DNA from: Bradyrhizobium yuanmingense
GTDB taxonomy: Bacteria > Pseudomonadota > Alphaproteobacteria > Rhizobiales > Xanthobacteraceae
Length of the DNA stretch: 64,000 bases
Reading direction: 5' to 3'
Assembly: GCF_900094575.1 (NCBI RefSeq)
Contig: NZ_FMAE01000001.1
Location: 372,001-436,000 of the forward strand
The position numbers and the translations under genes are program-made. Below are positions 1 to 8,476 of the stretch, piece after piece. The stretch's first letter is position 1. Every line of letters starts with the position of its first letter. Below the pieces are notes generated by a model. The model saw nothing but the letters and a program-made list of their open reading frames with translations, searched no databases and was not told the DNA's origin.

Positions 1-138
1 GTTGTCGTAGGCGTGCTTCAGCGACCACGCCAACCGCTGCTTCTGCAGCGCCATGATCTCGCCGCGCGAGGCGCGCTCATGCGCATCCATCTCGGCGCTA
101 TAGGCGTTGCCACCTTCCTTGAGCCTCGTCAGAGCCAT
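1..138 (-). CDS. paaK: Phenylacetate-CoA ligase, N-terminal fragment cut by window edge
   Basis: Only the first 46 codons are inside the window; the gene continues beyond position 1. The visible N-terminus carries the pattern LQKQRLAWSLKHAYDN (residues 31-46), typical of the start of PaaK enzymes, which activate phenylacetate to phenylacetyl-CoA with ATP in the cytosol. It is the most downstream visible member of the minus-strand paa cluster, 39 nt after paaI, and would supply the substrate for the PaaABCDE epoxidase. The ATG at 138-136 is the first in frame. The assignment rests on a short N-terminal stretch plus strong context. Confidence 0.8.
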   Translation of the reverse strand, partial: MALTRLKEGGNAYSAEMDAHERASRGEIMALQKQRLAWSLKHAYDN

Positions 139-177
139 CCTCGTTTCCCCACATTGCCTGTTCTTTTTTGTTTGGTT

Positions 178-678
178 TTATTGATCTTGCGCCGGCAGCC
201 ATTTGCCGGGAATGACGCGGGAATGTCCGCGGAATTCCGCGATGACGACCTCGCCCGCCGTGACACGCACGTCGTAGATGCCGGAGCGGCCGCCGCGGGT
301 GATCTCCCGCGCTCTTGCGATGAGACGATCGCCAAGCTTGCCCGGCTTGATGAAAGTGATCTGGCCCTGCGCCGCGACGACGCGCTCATTGTGCGAGTTG
401 CAGGCGAACGCGAAGGCGGAATCGGCGAGCGTGAAGATGAAGCCGCCATGAGCAATACGCTGGCCGTTGACCATATCAGGCCGCACCGTCATGGCGAGCG
501 TCGCGAAGCCCGGGCCGATCTCGACGATCTCCATGCCGAGACCTTTGGAGGCATCGTCCTCAGCCCACATCGCCTCGGCGCAGGCACGGGCAATATCCTC
601 AGGCGACAGGGCGGCTTTCACGTTCACGCGCTTCTCCCGGCCAGACGTTTGCTCATGATGTTGTTCTGGTTGGCTCAC
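178..678 (-). CDS. paaI: Phenylacetic acid degradation thioesterase PaaI
   Basis: A 166-residue hotdog-fold thioesterase. The AHGGFIFTLADSAFA stretch (residues 76-90) contains the HGG turn and the acidic Asp86 expected of PaaI. It hydrolyses (hydroxy)phenylacetyl-CoA and related ring-opened CoA esters, and is thought to rescue CoA when the pathway stalls at reactive epoxide or oxepin intermediates. It lies 50 nt downstream of paaE and just before paaK on the same strand, as in many paa operons. The first ~20 residues are polar and weakly conserved in type, so a slightly later start is possible. PaaI tetramers are normally ~140-150 residues, so the length fits with a small N-terminal extension. 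Confidence 0.9.
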   Translation of the reverse strand: MSQPEQHHEQTSGREKRVNVKAALSPEDIARACAEAMWAEDDASKGLGMEIVEIGPGFATLAMTVRPDMVNGQRIAHGGFIFTLADSAFAFACNSHNERVVAAQGQITFIKPGKLGDRLIARAREITRGGRSGIYDVRVTAGEVVIAEFRGHSRVIPGKWLPAQDQ

Positions 679-728
679 ACTGTCAAATATTGCGACGCAT
701 TTGCATTGCGGAGCCGCAGAACGCCTGA

Positions 729-1811
729 TCAGACATGATCATAATCGACCACGACGCGCTCGGTGGACGGCTTGGCCTGGCAGGTGAGAACAAAACCGGC
801 CTCGAGCTCCCACGGTTCCAGCGAATAGTTGATGTCCATCGGCGCCTTGCCTTCGACCAGCTTGGCGCGGCAGGTCGAACACATGCCGCCCTTGCAGGCA
901 AAGGGCAGATCGACGCCGGCGCGCAGCGCGGCATCGAGGATGGCCTCGTCCTGGGCGACGGGCACGTCGCGGCGCTTGCCGTCGATGATCAGCGAGGCGA
1001 TCGCCTTCGGCGGCGCGTCGGGCGCAACCGCCTTTTTCGGCCGCGGCTTGCCGCCGAACTCGGAGACGAAGCGCTCGACATGGATGCGCTCGTCGGCGAT
1101 GCCGAGATCGCGGCAGGTCGCCTCGATGTCCTCGCTCATGCCAAGAGGACCGCAGATGAAGACGTGATCGACGCTGGCCGCCGGCACCAGCGCGCGGAGC
1201 AGCACCCTCACCTTGTCGCCGTCGAGCCGGCCATGCAGGATCGGAATGTCCTGCTCCTCGCCGGAGAGCACGTAAAAGATCGAGAGACGATCGATGAAGC
1301 GGTCCTTGAGCTCCTCGAGCGCTTCGAGGAACATGATGTTGTCGGTGGTGCGGTTGCCATAGAATAGGAAGAAGCGGCTGTCCGGCTCGCGCGCGAGCAC
1401 GCCCTTCACGATCGACAGGATCGGCGTGATGCCGGACCCGGCGGCGAAGCCGACATGAACGCGCGCACGATCTGCCGGCGGGACCAGACCGAAGCGGCCG
1501 GTCGGCGTCATCACGTCGAGTTCGTCGCCGCATTTGAGATCTTCGGCGGCCCAGCTCGAGAACGCGCCGCCGTCGACCTTCTTGACGGCGATACGGATCT
1601 CGCCGTCGTCAGGGCCGGAACAGATCGAATAGGAGCGGCGCACCTCTTCGCCGTCGAGCGTGGCGCGCAACGTCAGATACTGGCCGGGTGTGAAGGCGTA
1701 ATCGCCGGCGAGTTCGTTGGGGATGGCAAAGGTCATCGAGACGGCGTCCGTAGCCTCGCGACGGAGGTCCCTGACGGCGAGGCGATGGAAGCGCGGTGCG
1801 GCTGCGGACAT
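729..1811 (-). CDS. paaE: Phenylacetyl-CoA epoxidase reductase PaaE
   Basis: This 360-residue oxidoreductase passes electrons from NADPH through FAD and a [2Fe-2S] cluster to the PaaA di-iron centre. Visible in order: the FAD-binding RRSYS motif (58-62), the nucleotide-binding GSGITP (125-130), CGPLGM (220-225), and a C-terminal plant-type ferredoxin domain with cluster cysteines Cys306, Cys311, Cys314 and Cys344. The ATG at 1811 lies 2 nt past the paaD stop, so translation is probably coupled. The frame stays open upstream to 2144, but that stretch overlaps paaD and reads as nonsense, so it is not part of the protein. Length and domain order match the family. Confidence 0.95.
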   Translation of the reverse strand: MSAAAPRFHRLAVRDLRREATDAVSMTFAIPNELAGDYAFTPGQYLTLRATLDGEEVRRSYSICSGPDDGEIRIAVKKVDGGAFSSWAAEDLKCGDELDVMTPTGRFGLVPPADRARVHVGFAAGSGITPILSIVKGVLAREPDSRFFLFYGNRTTDNIMFLEALEELKDRFIDRLSIFYVLSGEEQDIPILHGRLDGDKVRVLLRALVPAASVDHVFICGPLGMSEDIEATCRDLGIADERIHVERFVSEFGGKPRPKKAVAPDAPPKAIASLIIDGKRRDVPVAQDEAILDAALRAGVDLPFACKGGMCSTCRAKLVEGKAPMDINYSLEPWELEAGFVLTCQAKPSTERVVVDYDHV

Positions 1812-1813
1812 GG

Positions 1814-2314
1814 TCAATGGCACTTGAAATAGTCGAAGGGTTCGCGGCAGGCCTTGCAGCGCCAGAGCGCCTTGCAGGAGGTCGAGCCGAATTCGGACAG
1901 CAGCTCTGTCTTGTCCGAGCCGCATTGCGGGCACGCCACCGTCTGATCGCCGAACAGCGCGCGGCGCGAGTTTGAAGCTTGCGGCGGCGCGATGCCGTAG
2001 GCGCGCAGCTTCTTGCGTCCGTCCTCGGTCAACCAGTCCGTGGTCCAGGCCGGCGACAGCACGGTCCGTACCTTTGCATGTTGAAAACCGGCGCGCTCCA
2101 GCGCAACCTCGATTTCGAGCGCGATCATGTTCATGGCCGGGCAACCCGAATAGGTCGGTGTGATCGCGACCTCGACATGATCGCCGTCGAGAACGACGTC
2201 GCGCAGCACGCCGAGATCGGCAATGCTCAGCACCGGAATTTCCGGATCGACCACGCTTGCGGCGGCGTCCCAGGCGCGCTGGCGCAGCGCGGCGTCATCG
2301 GTCACCGTCACCAT
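1814..2314 (-). CDS. paaD: Phenylacetyl-CoA epoxidase assembly protein PaaD
   Basis: A 166-residue PaaD of the MIP18/DUF59 family. The N-terminal half has the DPEIPVLSIADLGVLRDV signature (23-40) and Cys58 in the SGCP turn. The C-terminal half is a zinc-ribbon-like module with CPQC (128-131), Cys147, WRCKAC (151-156) and Cys165. PaaD is needed for epoxidase activity and is thought to help build the Fe-S or di-iron centres, although the exact step is not settled. It overlaps the paaC stop by 7 nt and precedes paaE by 2 nt, inside the paaABCDE order. Confidence 0.93.
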   Translation of the reverse strand: MVTVTDDAALRQRAWDAAASVVDPEIPVLSIADLGVLRDVVLDGDHVEVAITPTYSGCPAMNMIALEIEVALERAGFQHAKVRTVLSPAWTTDWLTEDGRKKLRAYGIAPPQASNSRRALFGDQTVACPQCGSDKTELLSEFGSTSCKALWRCKACREPFDYFKCH

Positions 2315-3084
2315 ATCAGCCCCGGGAAAGTTCGCTGCATCGATTGCAGCTCCGACAGGAGGTGGCCGAGATGCTCGCTGTGACGACCGGAGCGACCGCC
2401 CTGCTGCATCCAGTCGTTCTGCGGCAGCGCGAGCGTTGCTTCACGCGTGACCTCCGAGAGAGTCGCCAGCCAGCGCCCGCGCAAGCTTGCGGGATCGACG
2501 GCAATGCCACGATGGATCAGCGCGCGTTCGCCGTCGTCGACGGCAAACATCTCGCCGGTAAAGGCCCAGAGATTGTCGATCGCAGCCTGCGCCCGGCGAT
2601 GACTCTCCTCCGTGCCGTCGCCGAGCCGGATGATCCATTCCGAGGCATGGCGCAGATGGTAGGCGCTCTCCTTCTCCGATTTCGCAGCAATCGCCGCCAG
2701 CGTCGCATCGCGCGAATTCATCATCGCGCGCCAGTAGAGATCGGCGAAGGCGGAATAGAAGAATTGCCGCACCAAGGTCTGGGCAAAATCGCCGTTGGGC
2801 TGCTCGACTAGGAGAAGATTGCGGTACTGCCGCACGTCACGCAAGTAAGCGAGCTTGTCCTCGTCGTTGTCCCTGCCTTCGACCTTGGCGGCAAAGGTGT
2901 AGAGCTCCCGCGCCTGGCCGATCAGGTCGAGCGCGATGTTGGAGAGTGCCATGTCCTCTTCCAGCATCGGCGCGTGCCCGCACCATTCCGACAGCCTATG
3001 ACCGAGGATCAGCGCATCGTCGGCGCGGCGCAGCGCGTAGATCACCAGCGGGGTTTCGGAGACCTGGATGTTGGCGACCACCAT
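2308..3084 (-). CDS. paaC: Phenylacetyl-CoA epoxidase structural subunit PaaC
   Basis: A 258-residue ferritin-like helical subunit that pairs with PaaA in the multicomponent epoxidase. PaaC resembles PaaA in fold but lacks a working di-iron site; here the region beginning [17 protein letters not shown] is the family hallmark. Start choice: the ATG at 3084 shares one base with the paaB stop (TGATG). An in-frame GTG directly upstream at 3087 is the alternative. The coding end overlaps paaD by 7 nt. Size matches PaaC homologues (about 250 residues). Confidence 0.93.
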   Translation of the reverse strand: MVVANIQVSETPLVIYALRRADDALILGHRLSEWCGHAPMLEEDMALSNIALDLIGQARELYTFAAKVEGRDNDEDKLAYLRDVRQYRNLLLVEQPNGDFAQTLVRQFFYSAFADLYWRAMMNSRDATLAAIAAKSEKESAYHLRHASEWIIRLGDGTEESHRRAQAAIDNLWAFTGEMFAVDDGERALIHRGIAVDPASLRGRWLATLSEVTREATLALPQNDWMQQGGRSGRHSEHLGHLLSELQSMQRTFPGLIW

Positions 3085-3371
3085 CACATGTGCCCCACTT
3101 CATCCGGCACCTCGTAGAACGTCGGGTGCCGGTAGATCTTGGATTCCGCCGGCTCGAACATCATGCCCTTCTCGGCGGGATCGCTCGCGGTGATCGCGCT
3201 CGAGGGCACGACCCAGATCGACAGGCCCTCGCCGCGCCGGGTGTAGATGTCGCGGGCGGCCTGCAGCGCCATGATCGCATCGCTCGCATGCAGCGAGCCG
3301 ACATGCTTGTGTGCGAGCCCGTTGCGGCTGCGAATGAAGACTTCCCACAGCGGCGTGTTCGGCGTGGCCAT
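3084..3371 (-). CDS. paaB: Phenylacetyl-CoA epoxidase subunit PaaB
   Basis: A 95-residue PaaB, the small bridging subunit that links PaaAC units in the epoxidase complex. Recognisable are the N-terminal [20 protein letters not shown] (7-26), the [15 protein letters not shown] helix and the C-terminal [14 protein letters not shown]. Length is normal for the family. It sits 9 nt downstream of paaA, and its stop codon overlaps the paaC start, so subunits A, B and C are probably produced in a fixed ratio. Confidence 0.95.
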   Translation of the reverse strand: MATPNTPLWEVFIRSRNGLAHKHVGSLHASDAIMALQAARDIYTRRGEGLSIWVVPSSAITASDPAEKGMMFEPAESKIYRHPTFYEVPDEVGHM

Positions 3372-3380
3372 ATCGGTCTC

Positions 3381-4373
3381 CTATTCGGCAGCCTGGGCGG
3401 TCTGACGCTGGGCGCGCTTGGCGGCATAGCTAGCTGCCGCCTCGCGCACCCAGGCGCCCTCCTCGTGCGCCTTGCGGCGCGCGGCCATGCGGTCGCGATT
3501 GCAGGGGCCGTTGCCGGTCAGCACCTGCTTGAATTCGGTCCAGTCGATCTCGCTGTGGCGCCAGTGGCCGTCAGCGTCCTGCGTCATGCCGGGATCGGGA
3601 ATGGTGAGGCCGAGATATTGCGCCTGCGGCACGGTGGCATCGACGAACTTCTGGCGCAGCTCGTCATTGGAGAAGCGCTTGATCTTCCACTTCGTCGAGG
3701 TGTCGCTGTGCTGGCTCGTCGCGTCGGGCGGACCGAACATCATCAGCACCGGCCACCACCAGCGGTTCAGCGCGTCCTGCGCCATCGCCTTCTGCTCCTC
3801 CGAGCCGCGGCACAGCGTCACCATGATCTCGTAACCCTGGCGCTGGTGGAAGGACTCCTCCTTACAGACGCGAATCATCGCGCGCGCATAAGGCCCGTAG
3901 GAGCAGCGGCACAGCGGGATCTGGTTCATGATCGCGGCGCCGTCGACCAGCCAGCCGATCGTGCCGATGTCCGCCCAGGTCAGCGTCGGATAGTTGAAGA
4001 TCGATGAATATTTGGCCTTGCCGGCGAGCATGGCGTCGACCAGCTCCTCGCGCGAGGAGCCGAGCGTCTCGGCGGCGGCATAGAGATAGAGCCCGTGGCC
4101 GCATTCATCCTGCACCTTGGCGAGCAGCGCGGCCTTGCGGCGCAAGGTCGGCGCGCGCGTGATCCAGTTGCCTTCGGGCAGCATGCCGACGATTTCGGAA
4201 TGCGCGTGCTGGGAGATCTGGCGGGTGAGCGTCTTGCGATAGGCCGCCGGCATCCAATCGTTCGGCTCGATGCGCTCCTCGGCATCGATGCGGGCCTGGA
4301 ATTGCGCAGCTTTGCCTGCGTCCTCGAGATCGCGATCAGCGGTCTCGGCCGTGTTCAGCGCCTGGGTGTACAT
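3381..4373 (-). CDS. paaA: Phenylacetyl-CoA 1,2-epoxidase catalytic subunit PaaA
   Basis: This 330-residue di-iron monooxygenase converts phenylacetyl-CoA to the ring-1,2-epoxide, the committed step of aerobic hybrid phenylacetate catabolism. Candidate iron ligands are Glu60 (HAHSEIVG), Glu90/His93 in DECGH, and Glu173/His176 in EESFH, giving two ExxH pairs. Start: a strong ribosome site GGGAGG (4385-4380) lies 6 nt before the ATG at 4373. The in-frame ATG at 4379 abuts the site directly, and one at 4427 lies inside the promoter, so both are unlikely. paaA is the first structural gene, behind its own promoter and downstream of paaX. Confidence 0.96.
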   Translation of the reverse strand: MYTQALNTAETADRDLEDAGKAAQFQARIDAEERIEPNDWMPAAYRKTLTRQISQHAHSEIVGMLPEGNWITRAPTLRRKAALLAKVQDECGHGLYLYAAAETLGSSREELVDAMLAGKAKYSSIFNYPTLTWADIGTIGWLVDGAAIMNQIPLCRCSYGPYARAMIRVCKEESFHQRQGYEIMVTLCRGSEEQKAMAQDALNRWWWPVLMMFGPPDATSQHSDTSTKWKIKRFSNDELRQKFVDATVPQAQYLGLTIPDPGMTQDADGHWRHSEIDWTEFKQVLTGNGPCNRDRMAARRKAHEEGAWVREAAASYAAKRAQRQTAQAAE

Positions 4374-4399
4374 GCGCATCCTCCCGTTTATTGGGAGAG

Positions 4400-4427
4400 A
4401 ATATATAACAAGATTTACATCATGCAA
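4400..4427 (-). promoter_or_regulatory. Predicted sigma-70-type promoter for paaABCDE
   Basis: On the minus strand TTGCAT (4427-4422) and TATATT (4405-4400) are separated by 16 nt and lie just upstream of the paaA ribosome site. The surrounding 60 nt is strikingly AT-rich for this GC-rich genome. This is a pattern match only. Confidence 0.5.
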
Positions 4428-4430
4428 GAT
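4409..4430 (-). promoter_or_regulatory. Candidate PaaX operator: direct repeat over the paaA promoter
   Basis: The hexamer ATCTTG occurs twice on the minus strand (4430-4425 and 4414-4409), 16 nt apart, overlapping the -35 box and the spacer of the predicted paaA promoter. A repressor bound here would block RNA polymerase. paaX is the adjacent gene, so PaaX is the natural candidate. The repeat does not obviously match the inverted E. coli PaaX box, so the assignment is inference. Confidence 0.35.
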
Positions 4431-4448
4431 ATTTCTGTAACATAATGA

Positions 4449-5315
4449 TCAGGCGCCGAACCTTCGTTCCAGCAGCTTTCGCGCGGCCGGCAACGGCCCT
4501 TTTTCATTGGTTCCATGGCTGTCGAGCCATTGTTCGGACGGAGCAAGCAGCGCGCGATAGATCTCGCCGCAGAGTTCGCGGGCCGCCCTGCCCGGCCAAT
4601 CCGGCGGCAGCAGGCTCTCGGGCAGCAATGGATCGCGCAGCACGACGCGGCGGTAATGGTGGATCAAGAGGATCCGCGCGGTGAAGGCGTCGGCCTCGGA
4701 CAGATCCGTGCCGCGCGCGATCGCGGCGCGCAGCGGCTCGAACGTCTTCATGAATTTCAGATAGGCATCGGCGGTCCGATCGAGCGGCCAGCTCGCGCTG
4801 AGCAGACGGCGGCCGCTGTCGTCTTCCGCCGAGACTTCGAGGCGGATCGCGCCCGCGGCCTCATCCGGCACCGGAACGCCCGATGGCGCGACCCATACGC
4901 CCGGCAGCGGGCTGCCGAAGCCGGCATTGCGCAGCGCTTCGCGCGATGCGTCGCGATCCTCGCCATTGCCGATCAGCAGCAGCTCGAAACGTCCGGTCCA
5001 GTCGGACGGCGGCGGATCGTAGATGTGGCGCGTCGCGGCCTCGAACGTCTGGCGGCCCTTGTCGGCCAGGCGATAGAAACTGTTGCGACCGACCTTCTCG
5101 CGCGTCAGCCAGCCGTCGGCGGCAAGCCGCGACATTGCGGTGCGCACCACGCCGCTGACGATGTCGAGGCTTTCGAAGAATTCCAGAAGCGTGCCGAGCC
5201 ACACCGAGCCACCACGCGGCACGATGGCATCACCAAACACTGTGATGACGATGGAGCCGGTGCGCGAGGGCTCGCGCTTGAGCTGGTCGATGATACGAGA
5301 GAGCGGATGCGCCAT
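4449..5315 (-). CDS. paaX: PaaX-family transcriptional repressor of phenylacetate genes
   Basis: A 288-residue regulator with the PaaX layout. The N-terminal winged helix (about residues 15-95) includes GDAIVPRGGSVWLGTLLEFF and SGVVRTAMSRLAADGWL. The central and C-terminal PaaX domains include HHYRRVVLRDPLLPESLLPP. In known systems PaaX represses paa operons and is released by phenylacetyl-CoA. It is transcribed in the same direction as paaA, 75 nt upstream, and the gap carries the paaA promoter. The family is clear; the effector is inferred from it. Confidence 0.93.
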   Translation of the reverse strand: MAHPLSRIIDQLKREPSRTGSIVITVFGDAIVPRGGSVWLGTLLEFFESLDIVSGVVRTAMSRLAADGWLTREKVGRNSFYRLADKGRQTFEAATRHIYDPPPSDWTGRFELLLIGNGEDRDASREALRNAGFGSPLPGVWVAPSGVPVPDEAAGAIRLEVSAEDDSGRRLLSASWPLDRTADAYLKFMKTFEPLRAAIARGTDLSEADAFTARILLIHHYRRVVLRDPLLPESLLPPDWPGRAARELCGEIYRALLAPSEQWLDSHGTNEKGPLPAARKLLERRFGA

Positions 5316-5368
5316 GCAGCAGCCTTAGCGCGTTTGGTGCAGGCGCGACAGTGGAGCGGGACGACGGC

Positions 5369-5445
5369 TCTTCTCCTTCTCCCCGCTATCGCATCTCCGA
5401 TGCAATCCGACCTCGCCCAGCTTGCAGGGAGAGGTGAAGAGGAGC
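5369..5445. repeat. Imperfect inverted repeat downstream of the hydrolase gene
   Basis: The arm CTCTTCTCCTTCTCCCC near 5368-5384 pairs imperfectly with GGGAGAGGTGAAGAGGAG near 5428-5444. It lies directly after the stop of the 5447-6217 gene. It could be a short repeat element or a transcript-end hairpin; no clear T-run follows. Confidence 0.35.
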
Positions 5446-5446
5446 G

Positions 5447-6217
5447 CTACCGATGCGGATCGGGATACACCACGCTGCGCCAGCCGCTGCGATCGAACGG
5501 GCGCCACTGGCCTTCCTTCTGCGCGAGGCGATCGGCTACGGCATAGACGGCGGCCGGATGATGGCCCATGCCGCAATGGCTGCTCTCGACCTCGATGCTC
5601 TCGGTCTGTGCGCCCGTCTTCTCCATGCAGCCTTGCCAGGCGCAGACGCCGTCGGTACGGCTGAAGATGGCGGTGGTCGGCACCGGCGGCGGAGCGGCAA
5701 GCTCGCCGCCGAAACGCGGATCAACCTCGTCGGCCTTGCGGCCGCTCGCCCATTCATAGACGCGCCAGGCGTTGGTCGAGCGTGGATCGCCGGCAAAGGG
5801 GCTACCAAGCGTGATCACTTGGCGCACGCTGTCCGGCACCATCTTGGCAAGCTGGCGCGCATAGATGCCACCGAGGCTCCAACCGACCAAGCTGATCTTG
5901 CGGCCGTGGGTGTCGTTGAGCTCTCGGATCTGACCGAGCATCGCATCCTGCACGCCGGGCCGCAGGCCGTAGTTGCGGCCTTGGCGCCAACCAGCCACTG
6001 CATAGCCCTTGCTGCTCAGAAACGTGCGCAGCGCGCCAGTGGAGGTGTCGGAGGCCACGAGGCCCGGCAGCACCAGCACCGGATGCCCATCGCCGCGCGG
6101 CGCAAGGCTCAGCAGCGGCAGCGCGCCGAGGAATGCGCCGAACTCGTGGATCGCGCGTCCTTCCAGAAACATCAAGGTACGGGACGGCGGACGCAGCGTT
6201 TGGGCAGTAGCGGTCAT
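5447..6217 (-). CDS. Lipase-like alpha/beta hydrolase
   Basis: This 256-residue protein has the nucleophile elbow GWSLGG (112-117, Ser114), an upstream VLVLPGL strand with oxyanion loop, GSPF after the following strand, and a C-terminal histidine region (SSHCGMGHHP). No signal peptide is evident, so it is probably cytosolic. Start at the ATG at 6217, preceded by a GGGGA ribosome site about 8 nt upstream; an upstream ATG at 6268 lacks a good site. It is clearly paralogous to the hydrolase at 18490-19290, sharing RGDGHPVL, GWSLGG and TLGSPFA in the same order. Its substrate is unknown. Proximity to the phasin/PHA genes hints at a lipid or polyester ester, but that is weak evidence. Confidence 0.75.
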   Translation of the reverse strand: MTATAQTLRPPSRTLMFLEGRAIHEFGAFLGALPLLSLAPRGDGHPVLVLPGLVASDTSTGALRTFLSSKGYAVAGWRQGRNYGLRPGVQDAMLGQIRELNDTHGRKISLVGWSLGGIYARQLAKMVPDSVRQVITLGSPFAGDPRSTNAWRVYEWASGRKADEVDPRFGGELAAPPPVPTTAIFSRTDGVCAWQGCMEKTGAQTESIEVESSHCGMGHHPAAVYAVADRLAQKEGQWRPFDRSGWRSVVYPDPHR

Positions 6218-6418
6218 CAATGGTCCCCTGGGAAGAATCGCTGAAAAGGAGGCCGGCGAGGCCGGCAAATGCGTAGACAGATTTCCAACTCGCCGGCTTC
6301 TGGATCGTTCCGCAGCGCAACATGAATCAGCTAGGCGGCCGGTTCCTGGTATTCAAGCGGGAGAGACGCGGGGCGACAATAGGTCCGCGCGTTAATGCTA
6401 ACGGCCGTGACGCAAAAG

Positions 6419-7705
6419 TCACAACAATCGGAGCAGGAATTCTACGGTGTAGAGCGCGAGCCCGGCGAGCCCGCCGATCAACGAGCCGTTGAAGCGGATG
6501 TATTGCAGGTCGCGGCCGATGTTGATCTCGATCAGCGAAATCAGCTGGGTCATATTCCACGCTTTGACCTGATCGGAGATGAAGGTCGAGACGCCGCTCT
6601 TCTGGTCCGCGACGAAGCTGCGCAGCACGGTGACGAGACCCTTGTTGATCTCGCCGCGCAACTCGGCATCGCTGGCGAGCGCCTCGCCGGCCGAGACGAA
6701 CATCCCGGCGAGATGATGTTGCAGCACCTGCGTCTCGCCGCTCGCGCTGCGCTCGATGAAGGAGCGCGTGTTGGCCCAGACGGTGCGGGCGAGATCGGCG
6801 AGCTCCGGCCGCGCCAGGAGATCGCGTTTCAGGCCGTCGATGCGGTCGATATAGGCCTGATCGGTGCCGAGCCTATCGACGAAGTTCAGCACCATGCGGT
6901 CGAACTCGTCGCGGAACGGATGCTTGGGGTCGCTGCGCACTTCGTTGAAGAAGGCGGTGGCGGAGGCCACGATCTTGTTCACCAGAAACTTGTCGGCGCG
7001 ATAGAGCTTGAGCAGGGTCGGCAATTCCGCGCGCACCTTCTCGCGGATCATCGCCATCGTCTCCGTCTGGTTCAAGGTCTCGTGCATCACGCGCAGGAGA
7101 TCGTCGAACAGGATCTGGTGCCGTCCCTCCGCGACGAAGCCGCGCAGCGTGCCGGCCGCGAGCGGCGCGAGGTCGATCGCCTGGAGCTGCGAGGACATGC
7201 GGCGGATGATAAAGGTCATCAGGCCGGAGCTTTCGGTTGCGGACACGGCCTCCGGCAAGAGACGCAGGGCAAAGCGCGCGAGGTCGTCGCTGCGCTTGCG
7301 GTCGCGCAACCAGTCGGCGACGAAGGAGCCGAAATCGATCTCCTTCAGCTTGGCTTCGACGGGACCCGCCTCGAGGAAATGCACCTGGATGAATTCGCCG
7401 AGCTTGTCGGCGATGCGGGCCTGGTTGCTCTGGATGATCGCGGTGTGCGGGATCGGCAGGCCGAGCGGCCGCTTGAACAGCGCCACCACGGCATACCAGT
7501 CGGCGAGCCCGCCGATAGTCGCGGCCTCGGCGAAGGCGGCAATGAAGCCGAACACGGGATGCACGGGCAGAAGCCATTTCGCGACGACGAACAGTGCCAG
7601 CGTCGCGGCCAGCACCAAAGTCGCCAGCGTCTTGACGCGGCGCAGCTCGGCCGCGCGTGCGGCATCGCCGGGGGCGTCGAAGGAAAAGGTGACAGATGAG
7701 TCCAT
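6419..7705 (-). CDS. DUF445 family membrane-anchored protein
   Basis: A 428-residue DUF445 (YjiN-like) protein. An N-terminal hydrophobic stretch (roughly residues 25-60) carries the family signature around GLADWYAVVALFKRPLG. A long helical, charged body follows, and a hydrophobic C-terminal end (SLIGGLAGLALYTVEFLLRLL) suggests a second membrane anchor. Its function is unknown in the family. The frame extends to 7747, but those codons are read from a palindromic repeat element, so the ATG at 7705 is preferred. No convincing ribosome site is visible, so the start is provisional. Confidence 0.8.
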   Translation of the reverse strand: MDSSVTFSFDAPGDAARAAELRRVKTLATLVLAATLALFVVAKWLLPVHPVFGFIAAFAEAATIGGLADWYAVVALFKRPLGLPIPHTAIIQSNQARIADKLGEFIQVHFLEAGPVEAKLKEIDFGSFVADWLRDRKRSDDLARFALRLLPEAVSATESSGLMTFIIRRMSSQLQAIDLAPLAAGTLRGFVAEGRHQILFDDLLRVMHETLNQTETMAMIREKVRAELPTLLKLYRADKFLVNKIVASATAFFNEVRSDPKHPFRDEFDRMVLNFVDRLGTDQAYIDRIDGLKRDLLARPELADLARTVWANTRSFIERSASGETQVLQHHLAGMFVSAGEALASDAELRGEINKGLVTVLRSFVADQKSGVSTFISDQVKAWNMTQLISLIEINIGRDLQYIRFNGSLIGGLAGLALYTVEFLLRLL

Positions 7706-7723
7706 GACTGCATCACAGTACTC

Positions 7724-7838
7724 GTCATTGCGAGCGAAGCGAAGCAATCCGGAATCTTTCAGAGGAAAGACTCTGGATTGCTTCGTCGCATCAGCGCAAA
7801 ATTACTACGCAATTTTGTCGCGAGCTCCTCGCAATGAC
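7724..7838. repeat. Palindromic intergenic repeat, type 1 (GCAATCC core)
   Basis: Starts GTCATTGCGAGCGAAGCGAA and ends CTCGCAATGAC, with inner arms GCAATCCGGAATC and CTCTGGATTGC. Related copies lie at 15784, 56503 and 62074. This copy has an extra ~30 nt AT-rich insertion in its right half. It sits between the DUF445 gene and the phasin terminator. Confidence 0.85.
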
Positions 7839-7844
7839 GGCGGC

Positions 7845-7873
7845 GCAAAACAAAGGCCCGCCGAAGCGGGCCT
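7845..7873 (-). terminator. Rho-independent terminator of the phasin gene
   Basis: On the minus strand an 8-bp stem AGGCCCGC / GCGGGCCT with a TTCG loop (7873-7854) is followed by TTTGTTTTG. It lies about 30 nt past the phasin stop codon. Confidence 0.85.
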
Positions 7874-7901
7874 CAAATTCAGTTTGTGCTCAGGCGCCAG
7901 A

Positions 7902-8357
7902 TCAGGCGGTCTTGCTGTAGACCTTGGCGAAATTGTCCTGAGCGGACTTCGCACCGTTGGCGGCGAGCTTGCCGAGATAGTCGGCGGTCGCCTTGGCGCG
8001 CGAGACGAACACTTCGCCGCGGGAGCGGAGCAGGCTCGACTGGATCTCGACGGCTTCGCTGACCGACTTGGCGGACGCGAGCTTGTCGATGCCCGAGAAG
8101 AACGCCTCGGCGTCCTCGTAGATCGCCTGCTGGATGTTGCGGCTGATCTTGCCGGCCTCGGTGATGGACTCGGTCACCGCGTTCTCGACGGCGGCGGTCA
8201 CGCGCTCGGAGCCAGCAAACACCTCGGCAGCACGGTCCTTGGCGGTATTGGCAGTCTTCTTGACGAATTCGCGGGCGGCCTCGGGAACTTCCAGGTTCTG
8301 GATGTTCTTGAAAGCGTCCTTGAAGCCCTCGAAAGCGGTGTTGGTTTCAGTGGTCAT
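7902..8357 (-). CDS. Phasin family protein (PHA granule-associated)
   Basis: A 151-residue, almost entirely helical, Ala/Lys/Glu-rich protein with the Phasin_2-type layout: short N-terminus, AAREFVKKTANTAKDRAAEV region, central NIQQAIYEDAEAFF and C-terminal FVSRAKATADYLGKLAANG. Phasins coat polyhydroxyalkanoate granules and control their number and size. It has its own promoter and terminator and lies next to phaEC, which supports the role. The start at 8357 has a GGAGAG ribosome site a few bases upstream. Confidence 0.88.
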   Translation of the reverse strand: MTTETNTAFEGFKDAFKNIQNLEVPEAAREFVKKTANTAKDRAAEVFAGSERVTAAVENAVTESITEAGKISRNIQQAIYEDAEAFFSGIDKLASAKSVSEAVEIQSSLLRSRGEVFVSRAKATADYLGKLAANGAKSAQDNFAKVYSKTA

Positions 8358-8426
8358 GGGGTTCTCTCCATCCTCAATGGTTTGAGCTATGGGCTCACCC
8401 CGTCCGCATTGGCCCGGGGCACGACC

Positions 8427-8467
8427 TATATGGCACGGTTAATTGTGCATCGCAATATTGATATTGC
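8427..8467 (-). promoter_or_regulatory. Predicted phasin promoter with an overlapping dyad
   Basis: On the minus strand TTGCGA (8455-8450), a 17-nt spacer and CATATA (8432-8427) form a sigma-70-type promoter about 70 nt before the phasin start. A perfect dyad GCAATAT-TG-ATATTGC (8452-8467) overlaps the -35 box, the position expected for a repressor. PhaR is a family-based guess; no phaR gene is in the window. Confidence 0.5.
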
Positions 8468-8476
8468 AGTGCGATA

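Noticed and set aside
1812..2144. Upstream extension of the paaE reading frame
   Set aside because: It overlaps paaD in another frame, reads as Arg/Ala-rich nonsense, and PaaE homologues begin at the ATG at 1811.
5453..6244. Plus-strand open frame opposite the lipase-like hydrolase
   Set aside because: It is antisense to a gene with clear catalytic motifs; no ribosome site or family pattern.
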